The position numbers were made by a program, and so were the translations under genes. This document shows positions 25,991 through 34,904 of a DNA stretch of 64,000 bases, piece after piece. The stretch is from an uncultured Bacilli bacterium. Lineage in GTDB: Bacteria > Bacillota_I > Bacilli_A > RF39 > UBA660. A model generated the notes under the pieces. It had not been told where the DNA came from and did not search any database. It saw nothing but the letters and a program-made list of their open reading frames with translations. The stretch is taken from NCBI GenBank assembly GCA_934096715.1, contig CAKOMQ010000003.1:1-64000 (forward strand), given 5' to 3'. Positions within the stretch are counted from its first letter, which is position 1; each line of letters opens with the position of its first letter.

Positions 25991-26959
25991 ATGGCAAAAA
26001 GGAGAAGAAAGTTAAAAAAAAGCTTTATAGTATTAATAGTAGGTATAGTACTAATACCTCTGATATTTATAGCATATAATTTAACTATGAATAAGAAAGA
26101 TGATACGACTACTAAAAGTACTTCAACTACTCTAACAGAAGAAGATAAGTACTTTATAAATAAAAATTATAGTAAAAAGGAATTATCATATATAAATAAA
26201 TTAAGTGATAAAAATAAAGAAAAACTTAAAAATATAGATTATATAGATATAAGTAATTATTATAATATTAAAAATTTTGATGTAGATAAGTATTCAAGAT
26301 ATGAAGCATATCATGAAAAAAACAAAAACTATAAGTATAAAGATATAGTAACTTATGTTAATATTGGAATAGATAATGAATTCTATACAAATACTTCTGA
26401 ATCTCCATTTCAACATACTAATTTAGTTTTAATCAACAAATATTATCACGTTGATAACGATTATACTCCAGAAGATTTAGTAGTATTATTCGATTCAAAT
26501 CGTGGTGCTAAAATGACTAAAGAAGCTGCAAAAAACTATAAGTTGATGGTCGAAGCTGCAAAGAAAGATAACATCACTTTTGAATCGACCACTGCTTACA
26601 GGGGTTATAATTTCCAAAAAGCATTATATGATAAATACGTAAGTGAAGATGGTAAAGAAAAAGCAGATACTTACTCTGCTCGCCCCGGTTATTCAGATCA
26701 TCAAAGCGGTCTTACAGTAGACTTAAATGACCCTAGTGTAAAAGGATCTAGATTAGACGAAAAAGATTACAAATGGCTTTTAAACAATGCTCATAATTAT
26801 GGATTTGTAGTTAGATATCAAGAAAGCAAAGTATTTCTAACAGGTTATATGGAAGAAAATTGGCATATAAGATATGTTGGTAAAGATGTTGCAACTATTA
26901 TGCATGATGAAGATTTATGTTTAGAAGAATATTTAGATTTATATAAAATGGAATATTAA
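25991..26959 (+). CDS. D-alanyl-D-alanine carboxypeptidase, VanY-type
   Basis: This 322-residue exported enzyme trims the terminal D-Ala from peptidoglycan stems. A basic N-terminus and a membrane segment (about 11-28) precede a basic linker. The peptidase core contains TAYRGYNFQKALYD, RPGYSDHQSGLTVDLND (the His and Asp zinc ligands) and ENWHIRYVG (catalytic Glu and third His). GGTGA lies four bases before the ATG. The gene follows the Cys-rich operon terminator. Confidence 0.93.
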   Translation: MAKRRRKLKKSFIVLIVGIVLIPLIFIAYNLTMNKKDDTTTKSTSTTLTEEDKYFINKNYSKKELSYINKLSDKNKEKLKNIDYIDISNYYNIKNFDVDKYSRYEAYHEKNKNYKYKDIVTYVNIGIDNEFYTNTSESPFQHTNLVLINKYYHVDNDYTPEDLVVLFDSNRGAKMTKEAAKNYKLMVEAAKKDNITFESTTAYRGYNFQKALYDKYVSEDGKEKADTYSARPGYSDHQSGLTVDLNDPSVKGSRLDEKDYKWLLNNAHNYGFVVRYQESKVFLTGYMEENWHIRYVGKDVATIMHDEDLCLEEYLDLYKMEY

Positions 26960-26960
26960 A

Positions 26961-26993
26961 ACAAGTTTCAATTACGAAACTTGTTCTTTTTTT
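26961..26993 (+). terminator. Terminator after VanY-type peptidase
   Basis: ACAAGTTTC/GAAACTTGT arms around AATTAC, then a T run. Confidence 0.9.
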
Positions 26994-27034
26994 ACTAACA
27001 TTAATACATGACTTTGAATCTATAACAAACATTG

Positions 27035-27784
27035 TTATTTTTTATCTATTTTACCTTTAATCGCTTCAAGTATTTCAACTGGTAATGCAAATACAATTGT
27101 ATTTGATTGATCAGATGAAATATCACTGATAGTAGATAAAGTTCTTAAATGTAATGCACCTGGAGTATCACTCATTATTTTAGCAGCTTTAGCTAAATTA
27201 TTAGAAGCTTCCACTTCTCCACTAGCTTTAGTTATTACAGCTATTTTTTCTCTTTCAGCTTCAGCAGCACGAGCAATTACTCTTTTCATTTCTTGTGGAA
27301 GCGAAACATCTTTAAGTTCTACGTTCTCTACTTTAATCCCCCATGGATCAGTAGCTTTATCAATTATTTTACATATTTCTTCACTAATCTTTTCTCTTTC
27401 AGCAAGTAATTCATCTAAAGTAACTGATCCAACTACATTACGCATAGTTGTTTGAGCAAGTTGACCAACTGCATAATAATAATCTTCTACAGCAAGAATA
27501 GCCTTACTTGCATCAAATATCTTATAATATATAACAGCATTTATTTTAACACTTACATTATCTTTGGTAATTGTTTCTTGTTCTGGAACATCGACAGCCT
27601 TAGTACGAATGTCAACTTTCTTATAAAAATCTATGATAGGTATTACCATTTTCCAACCTGGATTCATTATTCTTTTGAATTTACCAAATCTAAATAATAT
27701 TCCTCTTTCATATTCATTAATTTGCTTAATGCTAGATAAAAACAGTATTAAGAAAAATATAATAATAATTAAACCAACTTCCAT
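27035..27784 (-). CDS. SPFH/stomatin-like protein (slipin)
   Basis: This 249-residue protein is a band 7/stomatin family member: a short N-terminal hydrophobic hairpin (residues 3-18) followed by the SPFH domain with ERGILFRFGKFKRIMNPGWK, VDIRTKAVDVPEQETITKDNV and VEDYYYAVGQLAQTTMRNV, then a helical C-terminus with ARAAEAEREKIA. Stomatins scaffold membrane proteases and lipid domains. Its ribosome-binding site AAGGAG lies within the end of pnp and only one base separates the genes, so translation is coupled. Confidence 0.9.
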   Translation of the reverse strand: MEVGLIIIIFFLILFLSSIKQINEYERGILFRFGKFKRIMNPGWKMVIPIIDFYKKVDIRTKAVDVPEQETITKDNVSVKINAVIYYKIFDASKAILAVEDYYYAVGQLAQTTMRNVVGSVTLDELLAEREKISEEICKIIDKATDPWGIKVENVELKDVSLPQEMKRVIARAAEAEREKIAVITKASGEVEASNNLAKAAKIMSDTPGALHLRTLSTISDISSDQSNTIVFALPVEILEAIKGKIDKK

Positions 27785-27785
27785 A

Positions 27786-29975
27786 TTATTCTCCTTTCTT
27801 CTTAATTAATCTTATTTTTTTATCCTTCTTTTTATTATCTTCTTCTTTAGGTAAAGCATCTTTTCTAGAAAGATTAAGTCTTCCCCTATTATCATATCCT
27901 AGAGATTTAACTAGTATTTCATCTCCTATTGACACAATTTCACTTGGTTTTTCCACTCTTTTATTATCTAGTTGAGATACATGAACTAATCCTTCACAAC
28001 CTGGCCATAACTCAACAAAGCATCCAAAGTCTTCTACTTTAGTAACTTTACCATTATATACTTTGCCTTCTTCAACTTCACGAGTAATATTTTCTATCAT
28101 TTCTCTAGTTTTAGCAATAATATTTTTATCAGTATGATAAATTATTACTCTACCATCATCTTCTAAATCTACTTTAACTGCATCTTTATCATTGACAGTT
28201 TTAACATTACTTGCTTCAAGAATAATCTTAGTAATCATTTCTCCACCACGACCAATAACATCTTTAATCTTTTCAGGATCAATTTTAAATGTATCTATTT
28301 TTGGAGCATATTCACTTAATTCTTTTCTAGGTTCACTAATTACATCAGCCATTACATCAAGAATTTGCATTCTTGCTTTTTTTGCTTGAGCAAGAGCTTC
28401 CTTTAGTATAGATTTAGTAACACCATCTATTTTAATATCCATTTGAAGTGCGCATATACCATTTCTAGTACCTGCAACTTTAAAGTCCATATCTCCTAAA
28501 TGGTCTTCTAAACCTTGAATATCAGTTAGAATAGTATACTTTTTACCATTAGATATAAGACCCATTGCAATACCTGCAACTGGTGCTTTTATAGGAACAC
28601 CAGCAGCCATAAGTGATAAACAACCAGCACAAATACTTGCTTGACTAGATGAACCGTTGCTTTCAAGAATTTCAGATACAACTCTTATTGTATAAGGAAA
28701 TTCTTCTTCATTAGGAATAACTTGTAATAAAGCTCTCTCTCCTAATGCACCATGTCCTATTTCTCTTCTTCCAGGAGAACCATATCTACCAGTTTCTCCA
28801 ACACTAAATTGTGGGAAGTTATAATGTAACATAAATCTTTTTTCATCTTCTATACTAAGTCCATCAAGTATTTGATGTTCACCTAAAGCACCCAATGTTG
28901 TAACAGATAAACTTTGTGTTTCTCCCCTAGTAAATAAAGCACTACCATGAGTTCTTGGTAAATAATCTATCCCACAAGAAAGTGGTCTAATCTCATCCAT
29001 TTTTCTGCCATCACTACGAATCTTATCATTAACTACAATATGTCTAAATACATCATATTTAACACTGTCAAATATTAACGCAACTTTAGTAGTTAATTCT
29101 TTCAATTCATCATCTTTCATATCTTCATTTAAAGATACATATTTATTAATTAATTCTTCTTTAATACGATCTAACTCAGCATATTTTTCTAATTTTTCTT
29201 TTATTCTTAATGCTTTATCAACATCATCCTTAATATTATTAGTGATTTCTTCTCTTAATTCATCACTAATATCTAATTTAGGATATTCCATTTTAGGAAC
29301 ACCAATTTCTTCAATTATTTCTTCTTCAAATTCAATTAATTTCTTAATAGCTTCATGACCAAACATTAAAGCATCTAACATATCAGCTTCACTAACTTCT
29401 TTAGCTCCAGCTTCAACCATGTTAATTGCATCTTTAGTTCCTGCTACTGTTAAATCAATATCACTAAGTTCTAGTTCTTCAACAGTTGGATTAATAACAA
29501 ATTTCTTATTTACTCTACCAACTTTAACAGCAGCAACTGGTCCATTAAAAGGAACCTTACTTATACATGTTGCAAGTGACGAACCTAAAAGAGCTGTCAT
29601 CTCTGGTGAATTATCTTGATCAACACTAAGTACTGTATTTACTATTTGAACTTCATTACGAAAATCTTCAGGGAATAAAGGTCTCATAGGTCTATCAATC
29701 ATACGTGCTGCAAGAGTTGCATTATCAGTAGGTCTTCCTTCTCTTTTAATAAATCCGCCAGGAATTTTACCTACAGAATATAATTTTTCATTATATAAAA
29801 CTTGTAATGGAAAAAAATCAGATAACAAGTTAGCATTCTTACTAACTACTGTAGTAGATAATACAACTGTATCTCCGTATCTTACAAGAACTGCACCATT
29901 TGCTTGTTTAGCTAGTTCTCCATTTTCTACTACTATTTTTCTTCCATAAAAGTCTAATTCAAATACTTTTTTCAT
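27786..29975 (-). CDS. pnp: Polynucleotide phosphorylase
   Basis: This 729-residue 3'-to-5' exoribonuclease is part of RNA turnover. It has two RNase PH domains (about 10-215 and 310-545; [22 protein letters not shown] and [22 protein letters not shown] mark the first), then a KH domain ([12 protein letters not shown] near 565) and an S1 domain ([17 protein letters not shown] near 628). The ribosome-binding site is GGAAGG. It follows rpsO, the classic rpsO-pnp arrangement, with a hairpin between them. Confidence 0.98.
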   Translation of the reverse strand: MKKVFELDFYGRKIVVENGELAKQANGAVLVRYGDTVVLSTTVVSKNANLLSDFFPLQVLYNEKLYSVGKIPGGFIKREGRPTDNATLAARMIDRPMRPLFPEDFRNEVQIVNTVLSVDQDNSPEMTALLGSSLATCISKVPFNGPVAAVKVGRVNKKFVINPTVEELELSDIDLTVAGTKDAINMVEAGAKEVSEADMLDALMFGHEAIKKLIEFEEEIIEEIGVPKMEYPKLDISDELREEITNNIKDDVDKALRIKEKLEKYAELDRIKEELINKYVSLNEDMKDDELKELTTKVALIFDSVKYDVFRHIVVNDKIRSDGRKMDEIRPLSCGIDYLPRTHGSALFTRGETQSLSVTTLGALGEHQILDGLSIEDEKRFMLHYNFPQFSVGETGRYGSPGRREIGHGALGERALLQVIPNEEEFPYTIRVVSEILESNGSSSQASICAGCLSLMAAGVPIKAPVAGIAMGLISNGKKYTILTDIQGLEDHLGDMDFKVAGTRNGICALQMDIKIDGVTKSILKEALAQAKKARMQILDVMADVISEPRKELSEYAPKIDTFKIDPEKIKDVIGRGGEMITKIILEASNVKTVNDKDAVKVDLEDDGRVIIYHTDKNIIAKTREMIENITREVEEGKVYNGKVTKVEDFGCFVELWPGCEGLVHVSQLDNKRVEKPSEIVSIGDEILVKSLGYDNRGRLNLSRKDALPKEEDNKKKDKKIRLIKKKGE

Positions 29976-29997
29976 TTCTACCTTCCATTTCTATAAA

Positions 29998-30026
29998 AAA
30001 AAGACACAAAAATATATAAGTGCCTT
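29998..30026 (-). terminator. Hairpin between rpsO and pnp
   Basis: AAGGCAC/GTGTCTT arms (one G-T pair) around an AU loop, followed by T8. The rpsO stop codon is in the first arm. It probably reduces read-through into pnp. Confidence 0.8.
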
Positions 30027-30294
30027 ATTTTCTTAAATTTAGTTTTTTAATTACTTCTCTATAACTCTTAACATCATTTTCTTTTAAGTAAGCAAGTAAT
30101 TTTTTTCTTCTACCAACTTTCATTAAAAGTCCTCTTTTAGAATGAAAATCATGTTTGTGAACTTTTAAATGTTCAGTTAAATCATTAATTTCTTTTGTAA
30201 GAATTGCAACTTGTACTTCAGCAGAACCACAGTCTTTTTCATTCTTAGCAAATTCTTTAATAATTTTTGCTTTTTCTTCTTTAGCTAATGCCAT
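30025..30294 (-). CDS. rpsO: 30S ribosomal protein S15
   Basis: This 89-residue protein binds 16S rRNA early in assembly. It contains the conserved [29 protein letters not shown] run region and the basic RRKKLLAYL segment. AAGGAGGA lies seven bases upstream. It is encoded just before pnp and preceded by a structured leader. Confidence 0.97.
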   Translation of the reverse strand: MALAKEEKAKIIKEFAKNEKDCGSAEVQVAILTKEINDLTEHLKVHKHDFHSKRGLLMKVGRRKKLLAYLKENDVKSYREVIKKLNLRK

Positions 30295-30309
30295 TTTATT
30301 TCCTCCTTC

Positions 30310-30409
30310 TTTTTTTAATCGGTTTAAACATAGTCTAAATAACGGAAATCATTTCTAAACTAAGTAAAAACTTCAATAGTATTATACTAAATTATATGCT
30401 CCTTGTAAA
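30310..30409 (-). promoter_or_regulatory. rpsO promoter and structured leader
   Basis: TTTACA (30404-30409), a 17-base spacer and TATAAT (30381-30386) precede a leader in which TAGTTTA pairs with TAGACTA around an inner GAAA-TTTC hairpin. S15 represses its own mRNA through leader structure in several bacteria; here this is inferred from fold and position. Confidence 0.65.
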
Positions 30410-30465
30410 GTATTTCATCCTTAAATTTCAATAATGATTTTATAAAAAACATTCTATTGTTAATA

Positions 30466-31203
30466 CTAATTATTTAAATAAATTATAAGTTTGTCTATAA
30501 CTTCTTCTATTATATTTCCTTTATACTCAAGTTTTATATTACTAAGAGATTCCCATTTATATTCCATAACCTCTTCATCTTGAAGTACAATATCTTCATT
30601 AATAGGATATCCCAAAAAATATACCACATCTTTTAAAGTATTTATTTTATTAGGACAATAAGTTATTACTTCTCGAAAATTATTATCAAGTTTTATATCT
30701 AAATTAACTTCTTCTTTTACTTCTCTTAAAGCAGTATCTTCTTCCCTTTCATTATTTTCTATATGTCCTTTAGGAAAACTCCAATATCCATTTGTTTGTT
30801 TTATTATTAACACTCTTCTATCTTTTAAAATTATAGCACCACATGATTTTTCTTTCTTTAGAACAAAGTTATTTAAATAAGCTTTATATTCTAAAGGAAT
30901 AATATTATACATATTTAAAGAATCTTTTTTAATATACATAAACTCTTTAGATATATTATCATATTCTCTATCAGTTAATGAATAACTATAAACATTATTT
31001 TTAGTATCATAAGGCATAATTTTATCCTTTATAATAGATATACCAAACTTATCATAAACAAGTTTTATAAGTATATCATACATAGAATTAGAATTATCTA
31101 AATAATCATTTAATATATTTACATCCATATTATCAGATGATTCAAATAGAAAAGAATCTTTATAATTAAGAATAAGATAAACTTTATTATTTATATAAAA
31201 CAT
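30466..31203 (-). CDS. Nudix hydrolase with extra N-terminal domain
   Basis: This 245-residue protein has a C-terminal Nudix domain: the box is GHIENNEREEDTALREVKEEVNL near residues 141-163, preceded by the strand SCGAIILKDRRVLIIKQT and the WSFPKG loop. The first ~110 residues, rich in Tyr/Asn/Asp and predicted alpha-beta, are not recognised and may select the substrate. The ATG overlaps the end of the lysozyme gene by 17 bases, so the two are probably translated from one message. The WxFPKG loop favours Ap4A/NUDT2-type pyrophosphatases, but this is tentative. Confidence 0.85.
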   Translation of the reverse strand: MFYINNKVYLILNYKDSFLFESSDNMDVNILNDYLDNSNSMYDILIKLVYDKFGISIIKDKIMPYDTKNNVYSYSLTDREYDNISKEFMYIKKDSLNMYNIIPLEYKAYLNNFVLKKEKSCGAIILKDRRVLIIKQTNGYWSFPKGHIENNEREEDTALREVKEEVNLDIKLDNNFREVITYCPNKINTLKDVVYFLGYPINEDIVLQDEEVMEYKWESLSNIKLEYKGNIIEEVIDKLIIYLNN

Positions 31204-32365
31204 TTATATCTACATAACCTTCTATACCAGGAATACTACCATTACTTGTAAGTTGCCACATATAATAGTTTCCTTGATAATTAGTCTTGTCAGTATAATG
31301 CGCAAGCCATACTTTATTATTTTTATTAGTTGTATCCCAAACATTATCTAAATAATATTTACTACTGTAAAGCATTGCATCCATTTTATTTTTCTTAAGT
31401 TCACTTTTAAAAGCATTATATACTTCATTTATATCATGAAAGCTCATATTATAACTACTCCACTTAGACCAGTTTTCCCAGTCATAAGCAACAGGTAAGT
31501 CAAATTCTTTATCTTTTAATTCTTTAACCATCCATTTAACTTGTTTTTTTACCATTTTAGGAGTATTTGCACTTGAATACATATAAATCCCAACTTGCAA
31601 TCCATTCTTTTTAGCATTTTCATAATTCTTTTCAAAATAAGCATCAACACTCATTTCTTTATCATAATGTGATTGAATACCCATACGCATAATTACAAAG
31701 TCACATCCTGCATCTTTAACGCTTTTAAAATCGATTTCTTTTTGCCATCTTGATACATCTATACCAACAAGAGTATTATCAGTTTTATGTTTACTTACTA
31801 TATCACTAAAAAGTACTGGTGTAACTTCTTTAGGAGTAACACTATTCTTAGGATATTCTTTTATTACATTTAGTTTAATACTTTTAGTTTCTTTATTACC
31901 ACTAGAATCTGTTACAATAACATCACCAGTATAAGTACCAACTTTTTCATAATCAACATCAATTTCGACATCACATTTTGGCTTTTTATCATAGTTATCT
32001 CCATAAAATAAATGATCACAAAAATTATATTCTTCGCCAATTAATGTAGTTTTATTAGTACCTCCTAATATTTTAGGAACTTCTGTATCTACCACTTTAA
32101 TACTTGTTTGATATATATATTTTTTCTTATTATACTTATATTCTATTTCTATATCTTTATTACCTAGAGAATTTGTATTAATTTTATCTTTTTTATTTAA
32201 TACTTCAACATTATTATCTCTTAAGATATCTTTTATAGAAGCATCATTATATACTTCTACTTCTTTTAATAATTCTAACTCTACTCCTTTAGGAAGAGTA
32301 TCACTTATTCTTGTGCATCCACTAAGAGTTAATAAAATAGTTATTAAACCTAATAATTTCTTCAT
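31187..32365 (-). CDS. GH25 lysozyme lipoprotein
   Basis: This 392-residue lipoprotein has a signal peptide with lipobox LSGC near residues 15-18, an N-terminal ~75-residue beta domain, a DUF5011/Ig-like domain (about 85-165; KVGTYTGDVIVTDSSGNKET), a short linker, and a C-terminal GH25 muramidase domain with VGIDVSRWQ near 191 (Asp) and PVAYDWENW (Asp-Trp-Glu). It cleaves peptidoglycan glycan strands. I chose the ATG at 32365 because TGGTGG lies before it. The -35 TTGCTT, 17 bases, then TAATAT lie just upstream. It shares this region with the divergent Sua5 gene. Confidence 0.9.
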   Translation of the reverse strand: MKKLLGLITILLTLSGCTRISDTLPKGVELELLKEVEVYNDASIKDILRDNNVEVLNKKDKINTNSLGNKDIEIEYKYNKKKYIYQTSIKVVDTEVPKILGGTNKTTLIGEEYNFCDHLFYGDNYDKKPKCDVEIDVDYEKVGTYTGDVIVTDSSGNKETKSIKLNVIKEYPKNSVTPKEVTPVLFSDIVSKHKTDNTLVGIDVSRWQKEIDFKSVKDAGCDFVIMRMGIQSHYDKEMSVDAYFEKNYENAKKNGLQVGIYMYSSANTPKMVKKQVKWMVKELKDKEFDLPVAYDWENWSKWSSYNMSFHDINEVYNAFKSELKKNKMDAMLYSSKYYLDNVWDTTNKNNKVWLAHYTDKTNYQGNYYMWQLTSNGSIPGIEGYVDINVLYK

Positions 32366-32446
32366 AAATACCACCAGAATTATATTATCAAATTTTGACT
32401 TTTTAAGCAACGATTTTTGATATATAATATTTGCAAGGTGATTAGT

Positions 32447-33477
32447 ATGAAATTATATATTGATGCAAAATCTGAAATTAATGATAATGATTTAAAAGAA
32501 GCTAGTAATTTAATAAGAAATGGAGAACTAGTTATATTCCCTACTGAGACCGTATACGGCATTGGTGCAAACGGACTTGACGCCGAAGCTTGTAAGAAAA
32601 TTTTTACTGCTAAAGGACGTGTTAGTGATAACCCATTAATACTTCACGTAAGCAATGTAGATATGATTAAAACAATTACTAAAAATATTACTGAAATTGA
32701 AAAAAAATTAATAGACACATATTTCCCCGGCCCCTTAACTATAATTTTTAATAAAAGTGATATAGTTCCACCTATAGTAACCGGTGGTTTAGATACTGTC
32801 GGCGTAAGAATGCCTAGTAACGAAATTGCGAACAAATTAATTAGTTATGCTCAAGTCCCCATCGCAGCACCTTCTGCTAACATATCAGGGCGTCCTAGTG
32901 GAACATATGTAAACGATATAATAGGTGAACTAGAAAATAAGGTTTCATGCATTATTAATGGCGGTGACACAGATATTGGGCTTGAATCAACTGTAATTAA
33001 AGTTGAAAATGATGAGATTATTATTTTAAGGCCTGGCAAAATAACTCTTGAAGATTTTCAAGAAAAAGGGTTTAATGCAAGACTTGATGAAAATATATTT
33101 AAAACTATAAGTAAAAACGATACTGTTTTATCTCCAGGAATGAAATATAAACATTACGCACCAAAGAAAAAAAGTTCGCCTTTTAATTTATTCCCCCAAT
33201 TTTGACAAATTTATTGAGAAAGTTAACGAATTAGAAAAAGATAATAATTTGGTTGTTAGTGTGCAGGAAGAATAATATAAATAAATTTAAAAATGCCATT
33301 AATATGGGAGAAACACTAGAAGAAATATCTCATAATATATTTCATATATTAAGAGAAATTGACAATACAAGTTATGATTTAGTAGTAATTGAAGGAGTTA
33401 AAAAAGAAAAACTTGGTACTGCAATAATGAATCGGCTTATAACGGCTTGCTCTCACAATTATATAGAGTTCAAATAA
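32447..33477 (+). pseudogene. Threonylcarbamoyl-AMP synthase (Sua5/TsaC), frameshifted
   Basis: The first frame (32447-33205, 252 residues) is an intact YrdC domain of the enzyme that makes threonylcarbamoyl-AMP for tRNA t6A37: FPTETVYGIGANG, KGRVSDNPLILH, PGPLTIIF and APSANISGRPSGT. It ends early after SPGMKYKHYAPKKK. Two downstream frames continue the Sua5 domain: one right after the A7 run at 33167-33173, then another from about 33253 ending VVIEGVKKEKLGTAIMNRL at 33477. Two single-base insertions (or sequencing errors) fit. E. coli TsaC consists of a YrdC domain alone, so the shortened protein may still work. Confidence 0.8.
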
Positions 33478-33509
33478 AGCATGAATACTTACCGCATTCA
33501 TGCTTTATT
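33473..33509. terminator. Bidirectional terminator
   Basis: Perfect 14-base arms AATAAAGCATGAAT/ATTCATGCTTTATT between the Sua5 gene and convergent DUF2628 gene, backed by T residues on both strands. Confidence 0.85.
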
Positions 33510-34829
33510 ATTTGTTTTAATTGAATTAATTATTTGAGTTCTATAATTTTCACAATCATTACTATTTTTAGTTCCATCTTCATATTTTAATAAATATACT
33601 TTATTATTTTTTACAACACCGTAATAGTAAACAGTACTAAATGAATCTTTAGTTTTAAACCAATACCAATCTAAATTATTTATAGTATTTTTTGTTACAT
33701 CAATATCAATATCATTTTTATAATACTTTGCCATTTGTTTAATTAAAGATTCACTAGTACTATATCCTTTTATAGATTCAAAAGTAAATTCACACTTATT
33801 AAAGTCACTTTCTTCTTCTTTAAAAGAATAAGAATAATTAAAGGTTTCTGAATTATTTGTAAATACACCTGGAACACTCATAATAAATTCATCTTTCATA
33901 ATAAGAGTGGTGTTTGTTATAGTAGCACCATCGTATTCACCTGTAGCGTTAAAGTCTATATTATTAATTCCATCTTGTAATTTTTTATTAAATGATTCCA
34001 TTATTGAGTCCATATTTGATGATAAAAAACTCATTCCAGCGTACATTAAAGCAAAAGCAAGTAAAAAAGTAATAATTATTTCTAAGAGTAAACCTAAGAA
34101 TATATTACCTACACTTACTCCACCACTTTTCATACAAATCAATTTTATATCTTTTGGCTGCCTATGAACATTAGCATTCTTTATTTTATTTACTCTTTTT
34201 TTAGCATAATTAACATAAAATTTATTGAAAAATAATCCAACTAATATATTAAAAACAATTGATATTGGAATCACCTTAAATATTCCTTGAATTATTAGCA
34301 CTAATAAAAAGTATAATATTGCATATCCAGTTAACTTACGATAGAACATGTAAGCACCAGTAAAGAAAAATGCTGAGATATTAAATTGTCTAGTAGTTAA
34401 TTTTTCATAGTTATTACCTATAAAAGCTTTAAGTAGTTCTTCATCCAATTCTTTATCATGATCATCACTTAAATTACTAGTGTATGTTGGTGTAGTTATT
34501 GGAGCATTCACTGGTTCATAAGAAATATTAGAATTAAAATTATTTATTTGTTCTCGATCTATTTCTTCACTACTTGTCAAAGTAGATTCTTGTACATTTC
34601 TATTTGCTAGTTCTTCGTTTTGTTTATTTAGAGTTTGATTATTAACTGCTGGTGTATCCAGTACTTCTAAAGTTTCTATTTCTTCTTGAGTTTCAGTTAC
34701 TACACCATTATTTACTGGAGTTTCTGTAGGTTGATTTAAGTTTTGCATAGATAAAGCAGTTTCTAAATCAATATTTACAACTGAATTTGAATCTATATTT
34801 GTATTTTGATTATTATTTTCATTATTCAT
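33498..34829 (-). CDS. DUF2628-like membrane protein
   Basis: This 443-residue protein begins with a ~140-residue Asn/Gln/Thr-rich cytoplasmic tail. A DUF2628-like region follows (residues 148-225; TTRQFNISAFFFTGAYMFYRKL) with three hydrophobic segments, then another membrane segment near 240-270 and a ~160-residue extracytoplasmic domain ending in NSIKTNNKA. Function is unknown. It is convergent with the Sua5 gene and shares the terminator. Confidence 0.75.
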   Translation of the reverse strand: MNNENNNQNTNIDSNSVVNIDLETALSMQNLNQPTETPVNNGVVTETQEEIETLEVLDTPAVNNQTLNKQNEELANRNVQESTLTSSEEIDREQINNFNSNISYEPVNAPITTPTYTSNLSDDHDKELDEELLKAFIGNNYEKLTTRQFNISAFFFTGAYMFYRKLTGYAILYFLLVLIIQGIFKVIPISIVFNILVGLFFNKFYVNYAKKRVNKIKNANVHRQPKDIKLICMKSGGVSVGNIFLGLLLEIIITFLLAFALMYAGMSFLSSNMDSIMESFNKKLQDGINNIDFNATGEYDGATITNTTLIMKDEFIMSVPGVFTNNSETFNYSYSFKEEESDFNKCEFTFESIKGYSTSESLIKQMAKYYKNDIDIDVTKNTINNLDWYWFKTKDSFSTVYYYGVVKNNKVYLLKYEDGTKNSNDCENYRTQIINSIKTNNKA

Positions 34830-34904
34830 AATATATTTCCCTTCTCTATAATAAGAATATTATGTTTTCAAGAAAGTGTCAACCTAGAATGCAACTGTTT
34901 ACAT

